A DNA stretch of 64,000 bases, taken from contig DAOUMV010000013.1 of NCBI GenBank assembly GCA_034408935.1, positions 248,001 to 312,000 of the forward strand. The letters are read 5' to 3'. This document shows positions 56,911-64,000 of the stretch, in pieces. The stretch is from DAOUMF01 sp034408935. GTDB lineage: Bacteria > Chloroflexota > Dehalococcoidia > SM23-28-2 > RBG-16-64-32. The notes under the pieces are model-generated. The model had not been told where the DNA came from and searched no databases. It worked only from the letters and a program-made list of their open reading frames with translations. The translations under genes and the position numbers were made by a program. Within the stretch, counting starts at the first letter, position 1; each line of letters starts with the position of its first letter.

Positions 56911-57480
56911 CTAGCGCTCCAGCACCTCCGCCTGGCGCCACTGTGCCTTGCCTTGCTCCAGCAGGTCACCGCCGTGGATGTCGTTGCAGACGACCACCGG
57001 GAAGTCCTCCACCTCCAGCCGCCGGATCGCCTCCGTGCCCAGGTCCTCGTAGGCCACAACCTCGAGACTACGGATCTGCTTGGCGAGTAAGGCCCCGGAG
57101 CCGCCGACAGCAATGAAGTAGACGGCGCGATGCTTCTGGAGCGCTTCCCGGACCTGCGGGCCGCGGCCCCCCTTGCCGATGATCCCCTTGAGACCGGCTT
57201 CCAGCATAGCCGGCGTGTAGGGGTCCATTCGGATGGAAGTGGTGGGCCCGGCGGAGCCGATGACCGCCCCGGGCTTAGCAGGGGTAGGACCGACGTAGTA
57301 GATCACCTGGCCCCGGACGTCCAGCGGGAGCGATTCACCCTTGGAGAGCGCCTCCACCATGCGGCGGTGCGCGGAGTCGCGGGCGGTATGGATGGCACCG
57401 GTCAGGTAGACGTAGTCCCCCGCGCGGAGCGTCTCGATTGTCTCTTCCGTGAGGGGCAACTGGATGCGATGTTCGGCCAT
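56911..57480 (-). CDS. fumB: Class I fumarate hydratase, beta (C-terminal) subunit
   Basis: 189 residues matching the C-terminal half of class I fumarase or L-tartrate dehydratase: GDYVYLTGAIHTARDSAHRR, YYVGPTPAKPGAVIGSAGPTTS, GKGGRGPQVREALQKH and GSGALLAKQIRS. With the alpha subunit 38 bases upstream it forms the oxygen-sensitive iron-sulfur fumarase. ATG 57480 has AAGGAG nearby. The neighbouring malate dehydrogenase and sdh genes favour fumarase over tartrate dehydratase. Confidence 0.94.
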   Translation of the reverse strand: MAEHRIQLPLTEETIETLRAGDYVYLTGAIHTARDSAHRRMVEALSKGESLPLDVRGQVIYYVGPTPAKPGAVIGSAGPTTSIRMDPYTPAMLEAGLKGIIGKGGRGPQVREALQKHRAVYFIAVGGSGALLAKQIRSLEVVAYEDLGTEAIRRLEVEDFPVVVCNDIHGGDLLEQGKAQWRQAEVLER

Positions 57481-57518
57481 TCGTCACTCCTTCCCTGCGT
57501 CGGCGACGATCCTGACGC

Positions 57519-58364
57519 TCACAGCACCGCCTCCTTGAGACGGGCCGAGTGACACTGGAGGTTAACGGCCACAGGTAGGGCAGTGATGTGCGCCGGGTAG
57601 GTCTCGATGTGGACGGCCAGGGCGGTGGTGCGACCGCCGACGGCCTGGGGGCCCAGCCCCAGGGCGTTCACCTTCTCCAGCAGCTCCGCCTCGAACTCCG
57701 CCGTCTCCGGGTCCGGATTGGGCCCGCCCACCTTGCGCGTGAGAGCACGCTTGGCCAGGTACGCGCAGTGCTCGGCGGTGCCACCGATGCCAACGCCGAC
57801 GATGACAGGCGGGCAGGGGTTGCCACCGGACTCTTCCACGGCCTTGAGGACGAACTCCGTGACGCCAGCCTTGCCGGCGGCGGGAAGCATGATAGCCAGG
57901 CGGGACATGTTCTCGCAGCCGCCGCCCTTGGGCATGACCATGATACGAAGCTGGTCGCCGGGCACGATCTCTGTATGGATGACGGGAGGCGTGTTGTTTT
58001 TCGTGTTGGCGCGGGCGGAGAACGGTCGCTCCACCATGGAGGCGCGCAGGCGGCCCTCGGTGTAGGCCACGGCCACACCATCGCGAACGGCCTCGGCGAG
58101 CGAGCCGCCGACGATGTGGGCGTCCTGACCCACCTCCAAGAACACGACGGCGGTGCCGGTGTCCTGGCACAGGGGCAGAAACTCCTCCTTCGCCAGCTCG
58201 GCGTTGCGCAGGATCTGATCCAGAACCTTCTGAGCCAGGGGCGACTCCTCCTTCTCGCGGGCGCGCTTCAGGGCCTGCAAGACATCATCAGGCAGGAGAG
58301 CGGTCGCCTCCTGGAACAATCGGACTACAGTTTCCTTGATCGTCTGACAGTCGATATCTCGCAT
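57519..58364 (-). CDS. fumA: Class I fumarate hydratase, alpha (N-terminal) subunit
   Basis: 281 residues with the three Cys ligands of the 4Fe-4S cluster: LPLCQDTGTAVVF, GGGCENMS and AEHCAYLA. The start MRDIDCQTIKETVVRLFQEA is typical. Hydrates fumarate to malate together with the beta subunit. ATG 58364 with GAGGTG upstream. A 147-base gap to mdh holds a compact foldable element (58428-58490) that would be in its leader. Confidence 0.94.
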   Translation of the reverse strand: MRDIDCQTIKETVVRLFQEATALLPDDVLQALKRAREKEESPLAQKVLDQILRNAELAKEEFLPLCQDTGTAVVFLEVGQDAHIVGGSLAEAVRDGVAVAYTEGRLRASMVERPFSARANTKNNTPPVIHTEIVPGDQLRIMVMPKGGGCENMSRLAIMLPAAGKAGVTEFVLKAVEESGGNPCPPVIVGVGIGGTAEHCAYLAKRALTRKVGGPNPDPETAEFEAELLEKVNALGLGPQAVGGRTTALAVHIETYPAHITALPVAVNLQCHSARLKEAVL

Positions 58365-58427
58365 GTCACCTCAATTCTCGGCGGCTCCCGTGCCCGCTAG
58401 TCCTTCGCCAGGCCCGCCACCTCTTTC

Positions 58428-58490
58428 ACTGATACCTGTCCCTTCTAGGGGCCGCACCATTAGCTCGACTTAGCTCGGCCCGGTATCAGT
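58428..58490 (-). promoter_or_regulatory. Structured element in the fumarase leader
   Basis: Perfect 9-bp inverted repeat ACTGATACC/GGTATCAGT (58428-58436 with 58482-58490). Directly stacked inside is a 6-bp helix GGGCCG/CGGCCC (58449-58454 with 58476-58481). The inner loop on the minus strand holds a direct repeat AGCTAA-GTCG-AGCTAA. No T tract, so not a simple terminator. Confidence 0.5.
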
Positions 58491-58511
58491 CGCCTTCACT
58501 CGTGACGCGGC

Positions 58512-59438
58512 CTACAGGCCCGTCACCTTTGTGACCTCGCGCACCGAGTTCGCCGACTTGTCGAACATGGCGCGCTCCTCGTTAGTGAGGTCGATCTCGA
58601 TGACCTGCTCCACTCCCTTCGAGCCCAGCTTCACCGGCACCCCCATGTAGATGCCCTTGACCCCATACTCACCCTCCAGATAGGTGGCGCAGGGAAGGAT
58701 ACGCTTGCGGTCGAGGAGGACTGACTCGACCATCCCAATGGTCCCGGCCGCAGGGGCGTAGTAGGCGCTGCCCGTCTTAAGTAGGCTGACGATCTCGCCG
58801 CCACCCTTGCGGGTGCGTTGCACGATGGCCTCGACGCGCTCAGGCGGTAGGAGTTCGCTGATGGGGATGCCGCCCACCGTGGTGTAGCGGACCAGGGGCA
58901 CCATGTCGTCGCCATGACCGCCCAGGACGTAGGCCTGCACGTCCTCTACTGAGACATTGAGTTCCATGGCGAGGAAGGCGCGGAAGCGGGCGGTGTCCAG
59001 CATGCCCGACTGGCCGAAGACGCGCTCTCTGGGGAAGCCACTCGCCTTCAGGGCCACATAGCACATGGCGTCCAGCGGGTTAGCAAACACGATGATGATG
59101 CAGTTCGGAGAGTGCTTGACTACCTGCTCCGTCACGCTCTTGACGATCTCGGTGTTGGCGGTGACCAGGTCGTCACGGCTCATGCCGGGCCCCCTGGGCT
59201 TGCCGGACGTGATGATGACGATGTCGGAGCCGGCGGTCTCCTTCCAGTCATTCGTGCCAACGACCTTGCTGTCGAAGCCCAGCAAGGGGCCGGCCTGGGT
59301 GATGTCGAGAGCCTTTCCCTGTGGGAAGCCCTCGATAACGTCCACGAGGACGACATCGGCGTAGCCCTTCGCCGCTAGGTCGCGGGCCATAGTACCGCCC
59401 GTTTGCCCAGCACCGGCAATGGACACTTTCTTGCGCAT
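58512..59438 (-). CDS. mdh: Malate dehydrogenase, NAD type
   Basis: 308 residues of the LDH-like MDH family. Dinucleotide motif GAGQTGG near residues 8-14, VDVIEG with the NAD-specific acidic residue, GKPRGPGMSRDDL with substrate-binding arginines, and the active-site His in GGHGDDMVPL. It oxidises malate to oxaloacetate. ATG 59438 is chosen because AGGAGG lies five bases upstream; the outer GTG at 59444 overlaps that site. Downstream of the pyruvate carboxylase genes and before fumarase, all leftward. Confidence 0.96.
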   Translation of the reverse strand: MRKKVSIAGAGQTGGTMARDLAAKGYADVVLVDVIEGFPQGKALDITQAGPLLGFDSKVVGTNDWKETAGSDIVIITSGKPRGPGMSRDDLVTANTEIVKSVTEQVVKHSPNCIIIVFANPLDAMCYVALKASGFPRERVFGQSGMLDTARFRAFLAMELNVSVEDVQAYVLGGHGDDMVPLVRYTTVGGIPISELLPPERVEAIVQRTRKGGGEIVSLLKTGSAYYAPAAGTIGMVESVLLDRKRILPCATYLEGEYGVKGIYMGVPVKLGSKGVEQVIEIDLTNEERAMFDKSANSVREVTKVTGL

Positions 59439-59519
59439 GGGCACCTCCTATTCTCTCCGCCGCGCACCGAAGTGAGCGGCCAGGTTCCTCAATCCATTGC
59501 TCCCAGCTTCTCACTGCCA

Positions 59520-59556
59520 GCCATCGGCCACCTGGGAACGATCCGCAGCCGATGGC
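59520..59556 (-). other. Hairpin between pycB and mdh
   Basis: 9-bp inverted repeat GCCATCGGC/GCCGATGGC with a 19-base loop, 22 bases after the pycB stop. No T tract; it may slow or protect the transcript, or end it with a factor. Confidence 0.4.
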
Positions 59557-59577
59557 CCGTCAGGCCAGGATGGCGTC

Positions 59578-61845
59578 CTAGACTACCCTCACTAGGGCGT
59601 CTTCGGAGGTCACGCTGTCGCCCGGCCCGACGAAGATGTCTTCCACAGTGCCGTCTATTGGGCTCTGAACCTCGCTTTCCAGCTTCATCGCCTCCACCAC
59701 CACCACCGTCTGGCCCGCCGTCACCGTATCGCCCTTCTTCACCAATACCCTGACCACCCTGCCGGCCATGGGACTCACCGCGTCTCCGGGTTGGGTCGCC
59801 TTCGGTATTCCCACCGCGGGTGCCGCTGCGGGGGCCTCCTCTACGGCTGGAGTGGGCGCGCTAGGCGCCGCAGCGGCTGGCGCCGGTGCCGCAGCCGGCG
59901 CGGCACTCGCTGATGGTGCGAGGATTCCAGAAGGCTGAATCTCCACCTGGGGATGTACTTCTATCTCCTGCAGCTTGCCGTCTACCCTGATGAAGTAGCT
60001 CCTGGGACCTCCCTGCTCTGACGGCTCGCCAACACCGGCCACCTGCACGTGGAACTTGTCACCCTGAAACACCTCGTCGAACTCCACAGGCGCGACGCCC
60101 GCCTGCGGACGCACCTCCACCTGCTCAAGCCTGTCGTCAATCTTGACGAAGTATTTCACCGGAGTCCCTGGGGCAGGCGACCCTGCAACACCGGCGACCT
60201 GGACGTGGAACGTCCTACCGTCAACCACCGCATCGAACTCGACGGGGGCAGGCAGTACCGTGGGCAGCACAGCGGCCGCCGCTGGGCGTGGCGCTGCAGC
60301 CGGAGCGCCTGCAGCCGGAGCCTCCGCCGGGGCCGCGGCAGCCTTCGCCGGCGCCTCGGCGGCTTCTTCGGCTCCCGAAGGTATGGCCGCGGCGTGCGCC
60401 TCAGCAAGCTTGCCGCTCTCCCTGAGCTCGAGGAGCTCCTTGGTCTGCATGGGGAACATGATCCCCATGATGATGTCCTCGTCGCTCTTCGCCAGAGGAC
60501 CAAGCGTCTCCACCGCCTTGTCCCAGTCCTCCTTGTCAGCAAGGTCTCCCGCTCTTATGGAATAGTCAGGCTCCTCGTCCCCCCCCATGATCTTCCGCAT
60601 CAGTTCCTTGTTGATGGGACCTGGCGGAATGCCGTACTTCCCTTCGACGTAGTCCCGGGTCTCGCCCGTTACGATCTTGTATCGTTCCCCACTGATCACG
60701 TTCAGCGTGGCCTGGACGCCCACGATCTGGCTCAAGGGCGTAAGCAGCGGCGGATAGCCGAGGTCCGCCTCGACGCTGGGGACCTCTTTGAGGGCCTGAT
60801 CCATCAGCTCCGGCTTGCCCGCTTCCTCCAGGTTGGCGACCATGTTGGCGATCATGCCACCGGGGATCTTGTGGATGAGGACGTCGCCGCTGACCTCGGA
60901 GTATTTTGTAGCGTACTTCTGGTACTTCTCCCTGATTTCCCTGGCGATTCTCGCTGGCTCCTCCAGAGTCTTCAGGTCTATGCCCGAATCAAAGGGCGTG
61001 TTCCTCAGCATCGCCACCATGCTCTCGGTAGCAGGGTGAGATGAGCCGAAGGCCAAAGGAGACAGCGCCGAATCGAACATGTCAACCCCGGCCAGGACGG
61101 CCATGAAGTGGTTCGCGATCGACGTCCCGCCCATGTCATGACAGTGAAGGAGGACGGGGAGCTTGTCCCCGGCCCGCTCCTTGATACCCTTGATCAGCCT
61201 GTAAGAGTCCATGGGCATGAGGATGCCGGTAGCGTCTTTGAAGGACAGCCAGTCGGCCCCCATCTCTATCAGTTGCTCAGCGTAGTCCATCCACCTCTCG
61301 AAGGTGTGGACCGGACTGATGGTGTAGTTCACCTCGATGTGGGCCTCAGCTTCGGGCCCGCACTCGTTTACCGCGTCAACGGCGACCTGCAGGTTTCTGA
61401 AGTCGTTGGTGGCCTCGAATATCCTGAAGACGTTCATGCCGTTGGCCACGGCCCTCTCCACGAACTTGTGGACAGCCTTGTCTGAATTGGGGCTGTAGGC
61501 CAGGATGTGCTGCCCCCGGAGAAGCATCTGGAGCCGCGTGTTGGGCATGATCGCCTTGATGGTCCTCAGCCTCTCCCAGGGGTCTTCCTTGAGGTACCGG
61601 ATGCAGGTGTCGAAGGTTGCACCGCCCCACATCTCGACGGCGTAGAACCCGCACTTGTCGAGCGTCTCGCACAGGGGGATGAGATCCTCCGTGGCGACCC
61701 TGGTGGCCAGCTTGGTCTGCTGGCCCTCCCTCGGGGTGAGATCGGTGATCTTAACCGGTCTACTGCCGACAGGCGCCGTCATGAGCGCCTCGATGTCCTT
61801 GGACAGCTTGTCCAGAGTATCGTCAAAAGTGTCACGTTTGGGCAT
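59578..61845 (-). CDS. pycB: Pyruvate carboxylase subunit B / oxaloacetate decarboxylase alpha-like, with biotinyl domain
   Basis: 755 residues. The carboxyltransferase TIM barrel (LTPREGQQTKLATRV, EMWGGATFDTC, LSFKDATGILMP with the catalytic Lys, LLHCHDMGG metal ligands) covers about 1-300, then the conserved helical domain to about 470. After an Ala/Pro linker come two successive 50-residue repeats, both VEFD...FHVQVAGV...YF(V/I)(K/R)(I/V)D...EVxPQ. A second Ala/Pro linker leads to a biotinyl domain with EAMKLES, biotin on Lys721. With the adjacent biotin carboxylase it should make oxaloacetate from pyruvate. No decarboxylase beta or gamma subunits are nearby, which favours pyruvate carboxylase. 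Confidence 0.92.
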   Translation of the reverse strand: MPKRDTFDDTLDKLSKDIEALMTAPVGSRPVKITDLTPREGQQTKLATRVATEDLIPLCETLDKCGFYAVEMWGGATFDTCIRYLKEDPWERLRTIKAIMPNTRLQMLLRGQHILAYSPNSDKAVHKFVERAVANGMNVFRIFEATNDFRNLQVAVDAVNECGPEAEAHIEVNYTISPVHTFERWMDYAEQLIEMGADWLSFKDATGILMPMDSYRLIKGIKERAGDKLPVLLHCHDMGGTSIANHFMAVLAGVDMFDSALSPLAFGSSHPATESMVAMLRNTPFDSGIDLKTLEEPARIAREIREKYQKYATKYSEVSGDVLIHKIPGGMIANMVANLEEAGKPELMDQALKEVPSVEADLGYPPLLTPLSQIVGVQATLNVISGERYKIVTGETRDYVEGKYGIPPGPINKELMRKIMGGDEEPDYSIRAGDLADKEDWDKAVETLGPLAKSDEDIIMGIMFPMQTKELLELRESGKLAEAHAAAIPSGAEEAAEAPAKAAAAPAEAPAAGAPAAAPRPAAAAVLPTVLPAPVEFDAVVDGRTFHVQVAGVAGSPAPGTPVKYFVKIDDRLEQVEVRPQAGVAPVEFDEVFQGDKFHVQVAGVGEPSEQGGPRSYFIRVDGKLQEIEVHPQVEIQPSGILAPSASAAPAAAPAPAAAAPSAPTPAVEEAPAAAPAVGIPKATQPGDAVSPMAGRVVRVLVKKGDTVTAGQTVVVVEAMKLESEVQSPIDGTVEDIFVGPGDSVTSEDALVRVV

Positions 61846-61855
61846 TGGAGACCCC

Positions 61856-63274
61856 CTAAGGCCTGTGATAGAACGCTATCGCGCCCGCCAGAACCGCCAT
61901 GTAATCCTCTTTCTCGCGCTTCTCCTCGTACTCGAGGAGACCCGGGTGCTCGTCCACATACCTGTTGTGGAACCTCCCGGCCAGGAAATCCTCGTCGTCC
62001 ATGACCTGCAGGTAGTACGGGATGATCGTCTTCACGCCGCCTATGGCGTACGTCTGCAGGGCCAGCTTCGTGCGCGCCACCGCCTCCTCCCACGTCCTTC
62101 CCCACACGATCAGCTTGGCGATCATGGAATCGTAGTAGGGCGTTATCTCGTAGCCACGGAAGGCTGCGCTGTCCACCCTTATGCCGAGCCCGCCAGGCAC
62201 CTGGTACTTCTCCACCATGCCCATCGACGGGGCGAAGTTGTTGGCCGGATCCTCGGCGGTTATGCGGCACTCGATCGCGTTGCCGTTCAACTTGACGTCC
62301 GATTGCTTGTACTGAAGAGGGAGGCCCGCTGCTACACGAATCCCCTCCTTCACGATGTCAATGCCGGTTATCTCCTCCGTCACGGGGTGTTCCACCTGAA
62401 TCCTGGTGTTCACCTCCATGAAGTAGACGTTCATCTCCTCGTCGGCAAGACACTCCACCGTGCCGGCGTTGTAGTACCCGATGGACTTCATCGCCTTGCA
62501 GATCATGCTGCCCATCTCCATCCTCCTCTTGGCCGTGAGGAGGAGCGACGGCGCTATCTCGATCAGCTTCTGGTTCCGCCTCTGGATGGAGCAGTCCCTC
62601 TCGCCGAGGTGGATGACGTTCCCGTGCTTGTCACCGATGACCTGAAACTCGACGTGGTGGGCGTTGTGGATGAGCTTCTCCAGAATCAGTTCGCCCTTGC
62701 CGAAGGCCTTCTCGGCCTCGCTGTAGGCCAAGTCGTAACCTCGAACTAGCTCGTCCTCGTCGTGGCAAACCCTGATCCCCCTGCCACCCCCACCGGCGGT
62801 CGCTTTCAGAAGCACAGGAAAGCCGATCTTCTTGACCAACGTCTTCGCCGCCGCCACGTTCTTGAGGATGCCCTGGCTGCCAGGCACGACGGGAAGGCCC
62901 GCCTTCCTCATCGTCTCCTTCGCCTTCGCCTTGTCCCCGGCGAGAGCCATGGCGCTGCTCGGCGGCCCGATGAAGGTCACGCCGTTGTCCTCGCAGGCCT
63001 TCACGAACTCCGAATTCTCAGCGAGAAAGCCGTATCCGGGGTGTATGGCGTCAGCACCCACCTCAAGGGCAAGATTCACTAAGTTCTCGATGTTGAGATA
63101 GGTGTCCAGAGGATCGGCCCCCGTCTGGACAGCCTCGTCGGCCAGCTTGATGTGCCTGGACTTGGCATCCACAGCGGAGTAGACCGCCACGGTCGGTATC
63201 CCCAGCTCCTTGGCGGCCTGGATGATCCGACAGGCGATCTCCCCCCTGTTCGCTATCAGTATCTTCTTGAACAT
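61856..63274 (-). CDS. pycA: Biotin carboxylase subunit (pyruvate carboxylase subunit A / AccC)
   Basis: 472-residue ATP-grasp enzyme that carboxylates biotin with bicarbonate. MFKKILIANRGEIACRI at the start, the glycine-rich lid KATAGGGGRGIR, GERDCSIQRRNQKLIE, and EVNTRIQVEHPVTE are all typical. ATG 63274 follows GAGGGGGG; the outer start at 63310 is not supported. It is 10 bases upstream of pycB, which carries the biotin carrier domain, so the pair forms a two-subunit carboxylase. It could also serve acyl-CoA carboxylases, since no other carboxyltransferase is visible here. Confidence 0.93.
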   Translation of the reverse strand: MFKKILIANRGEIACRIIQAAKELGIPTVAVYSAVDAKSRHIKLADEAVQTGADPLDTYLNIENLVNLALEVGADAIHPGYGFLAENSEFVKACEDNGVTFIGPPSSAMALAGDKAKAKETMRKAGLPVVPGSQGILKNVAAAKTLVKKIGFPVLLKATAGGGGRGIRVCHDEDELVRGYDLAYSEAEKAFGKGELILEKLIHNAHHVEFQVIGDKHGNVIHLGERDCSIQRRNQKLIEIAPSLLLTAKRRMEMGSMICKAMKSIGYYNAGTVECLADEEMNVYFMEVNTRIQVEHPVTEEITGIDIVKEGIRVAAGLPLQYKQSDVKLNGNAIECRITAEDPANNFAPSMGMVEKYQVPGGLGIRVDSAAFRGYEITPYYDSMIAKLIVWGRTWEEAVARTKLALQTYAIGGVKTIIPYYLQVMDDEDFLAGRFHNRYVDEHPGLLEYEEKREKEDYMAVLAGAIAFYHRP

Positions 63275-63290
63275 CCCATGCCCCCCTCGC

Positions 63291-63704
63291 TCAGTTGATC
63301 TGGAACTCACAAGTTATGGGAGCCACTCGATTCACCATGGCGGCGATGCTGCACGTCTTGTTCAGGGCCTCGTCGAAGGCTTCCTTGACGTCCTTCTCGG
63401 TCAGACCGCTCCCCTTGAGGCGAACCTTCAGCACTATCTTCGTGAACCACTTTGGGTAATCATCCGCGCGTTCCGCGTCGGTCTCCACCTCCACACTGTC
63501 CACGCTCTTGCCGGCCTTGAGGAGCGCCTCGTAGCCGTGAATGCCCATGCAGCCGGCGATCGAATACATTATCAGCTCCGGCGGCCTGAAGCCTCTGCCC
63601 TTCCCACCGACGTGCCCAGCAGCATCGATGAGCAGGTCACCCGGGTACTCGGCTCCACTACCGATGAAGTGGAAGTCCTCTTTCTGCTTGACCGTTACCT
63701 TCAT
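63291..63704 (-). CDS. OsmC/Ohr family protein
   Basis: 137 residues with the two redox cysteines of the family: the first in SIAGCMGIHGYEAL and the second in NKTCSIAAMV. The GRGFRPPELIMYSIAG segment is typical of the OsmC branch. Members reduce organic hydroperoxides with thiol cofactors; the YhfA-like branch is less well known. ATG 63704 with GGAGG upstream. It precedes pycA by 16 bases and is probably in the same transcription unit. Confidence 0.88.
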   Translation of the reverse strand: MKVTVKQKEDFHFIGSGAEYPGDLLIDAAGHVGGKGRGFRPPELIMYSIAGCMGIHGYEALLKAGKSVDSVEVETDAERADDYPKWFTKIVLKVRLKGSGLTEKDVKEAFDEALNKTCSIAAMVNRVAPITCEFQIN

Positions 63705-63736
63705 TTGATGTACCTCCTGTTCCTTTGGTGATTCGA

Positions 63737-64000
63737 TTACTTGTTTGGCGGAGGTGCGACCGACAGGGGCTCTTCCCCCGCCTCCACACGCTTGATGTTG
63801 TCCCAGGCGAATCCCGACCGGCGGAACCAGGCCTCGTATGAGTGTCCGCCGACATGGGGCGTGAGAACCACGTTGTCCAGTTGAACTAACGGGCTGTCGC
63901 CCGAGAGCGGTTCCTCACGGAACACGTCCAGGCCAGCTCCAGCGATCTGCTTCTCCTTGAGCGCCTCCACCAGCGCGTCCTCGTCCACCACCGGCCCGCG
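63737..64000 (-). CDS. D-isomer-specific 2-hydroxyacid dehydrogenase, C-terminal part (cut by window edge)
   Basis: The last 87 residues of the NAD-binding domain and closing helix. RGPVVDEDALVEALKEKQIAGAGLDVFREEPL and LTPHVGGHSYEA show the family C-terminal motif with the catalytic His in HVGGH. The frame is open to base 64000, so the start and most of the enzyme are outside the window. Substrate (glycerate, lactate, phosphoglycerate or phosphonate) cannot be told. It lies 32 bases upstream of osmC on the same strand. Confidence 0.9.
   Translation of the reverse strand, partial: RGPVVDEDALVEALKEKQIAGAGLDVFREEPLSGDSPLVQLDNVVLTPHVGGHSYEAWFRRSGFAWDNIKRVEAGEEPLSVAPPPNK

Overview
This window is a dense, high-GC bacterial chromosome segment with about 64 protein genes, short intergenic gaps, many GTG or TTG starts and 4-14 base gene overlaps. 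No rRNA, tRNA, CRISPR array, prophage or intact insertion sequence was recognised. The gene set (PyrR-attenuated pyr operon, fused SecDF, tig-clpP-clpX, a five-helix type succinate dehydrogenase anchor, two-subunit pyruvate carboxylase, SelB) fits an uncultured Chloroflexota, perhaps Dehalococcoidia. That placement is an inference from gene content and was not checked against any database.

Layout. 1-1200 is the start of a leftward pyrimidine operon (pyrR, then pyrB cut by the window edge) with a readable PyrR-controlled attenuator. 1330-2760 is a LysM/M23 cell-wall peptidase behind a strong promoter and a structured leader. 2900-6060 is a leftward fur-family regulator plus cobalt/nickel ECF transporter operon with a perfect 18-base palindrome at its promoter. 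6190-12700 holds a ubiquitin-like sulfur carrier, alpha/beta hydrolase, paired MaoC hydratases, a patatin, a cyclic-nucleotide-binding protein, a methyltransferase and a MATE exporter. 12760-17950 is thiol and redox themed: a glutaredoxin-like protein overlaps a cysteinyl-tRNA synthetase fused to a glycosyltransferase, followed by CcdA, a lipocalin-like protein and a TlpA thioredoxin. 18030-21430 is acyl-CoA metabolism.

22100-33440 is housekeeping: L19 with a very long acidic tail, PriA, peptide deformylase, a CCA-adding/poly(A) polymerase type enzyme, YajC, SecDF, two tandem small paralogues and SelB. 33500-43700 contains a PD-(D/E)XK nuclease-like gene, a histone-deacetylase-type hydrolase, HemW, AspS and an oligopeptide ABC importer without its ATPases. 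43750-45720 is a secreted two-gene unit: a duplicated cysteine-module protein and a metzincin-like protease. 45760-49040 is tig-clpP-clpX. 49040-50330 is an accessory patch with a HEPN-like gene, an inverted-repeat control region and a dispersed repeat. 50330-53400 has a hydrolase, TlyA, NAD kinase and a Nudix hydrolase. 53380-63700 is a central-carbon block: sdhCAB rightward, then fumarase, malate dehydrogenase, the pyruvate carboxylase subunits and OsmC leftward, so that succinate to fumarate to malate to oxaloacetate and the anaplerotic entry are encoded together. A 2-hydroxyacid dehydrogenase is cut by the right edge.

The most unusual items are the CysRS-glycosyltransferase fusion, the secreted duplicated module plus protease pair, the structured leader before the LysM/M23 gene, the L19 tail, and a dispersed repeat that has been translated into the C-termini of PyrR and TlyA. 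A recurring TGC-TAnnnT extended -10 promoter and several leaderless or nearly leaderless genes are also visible.
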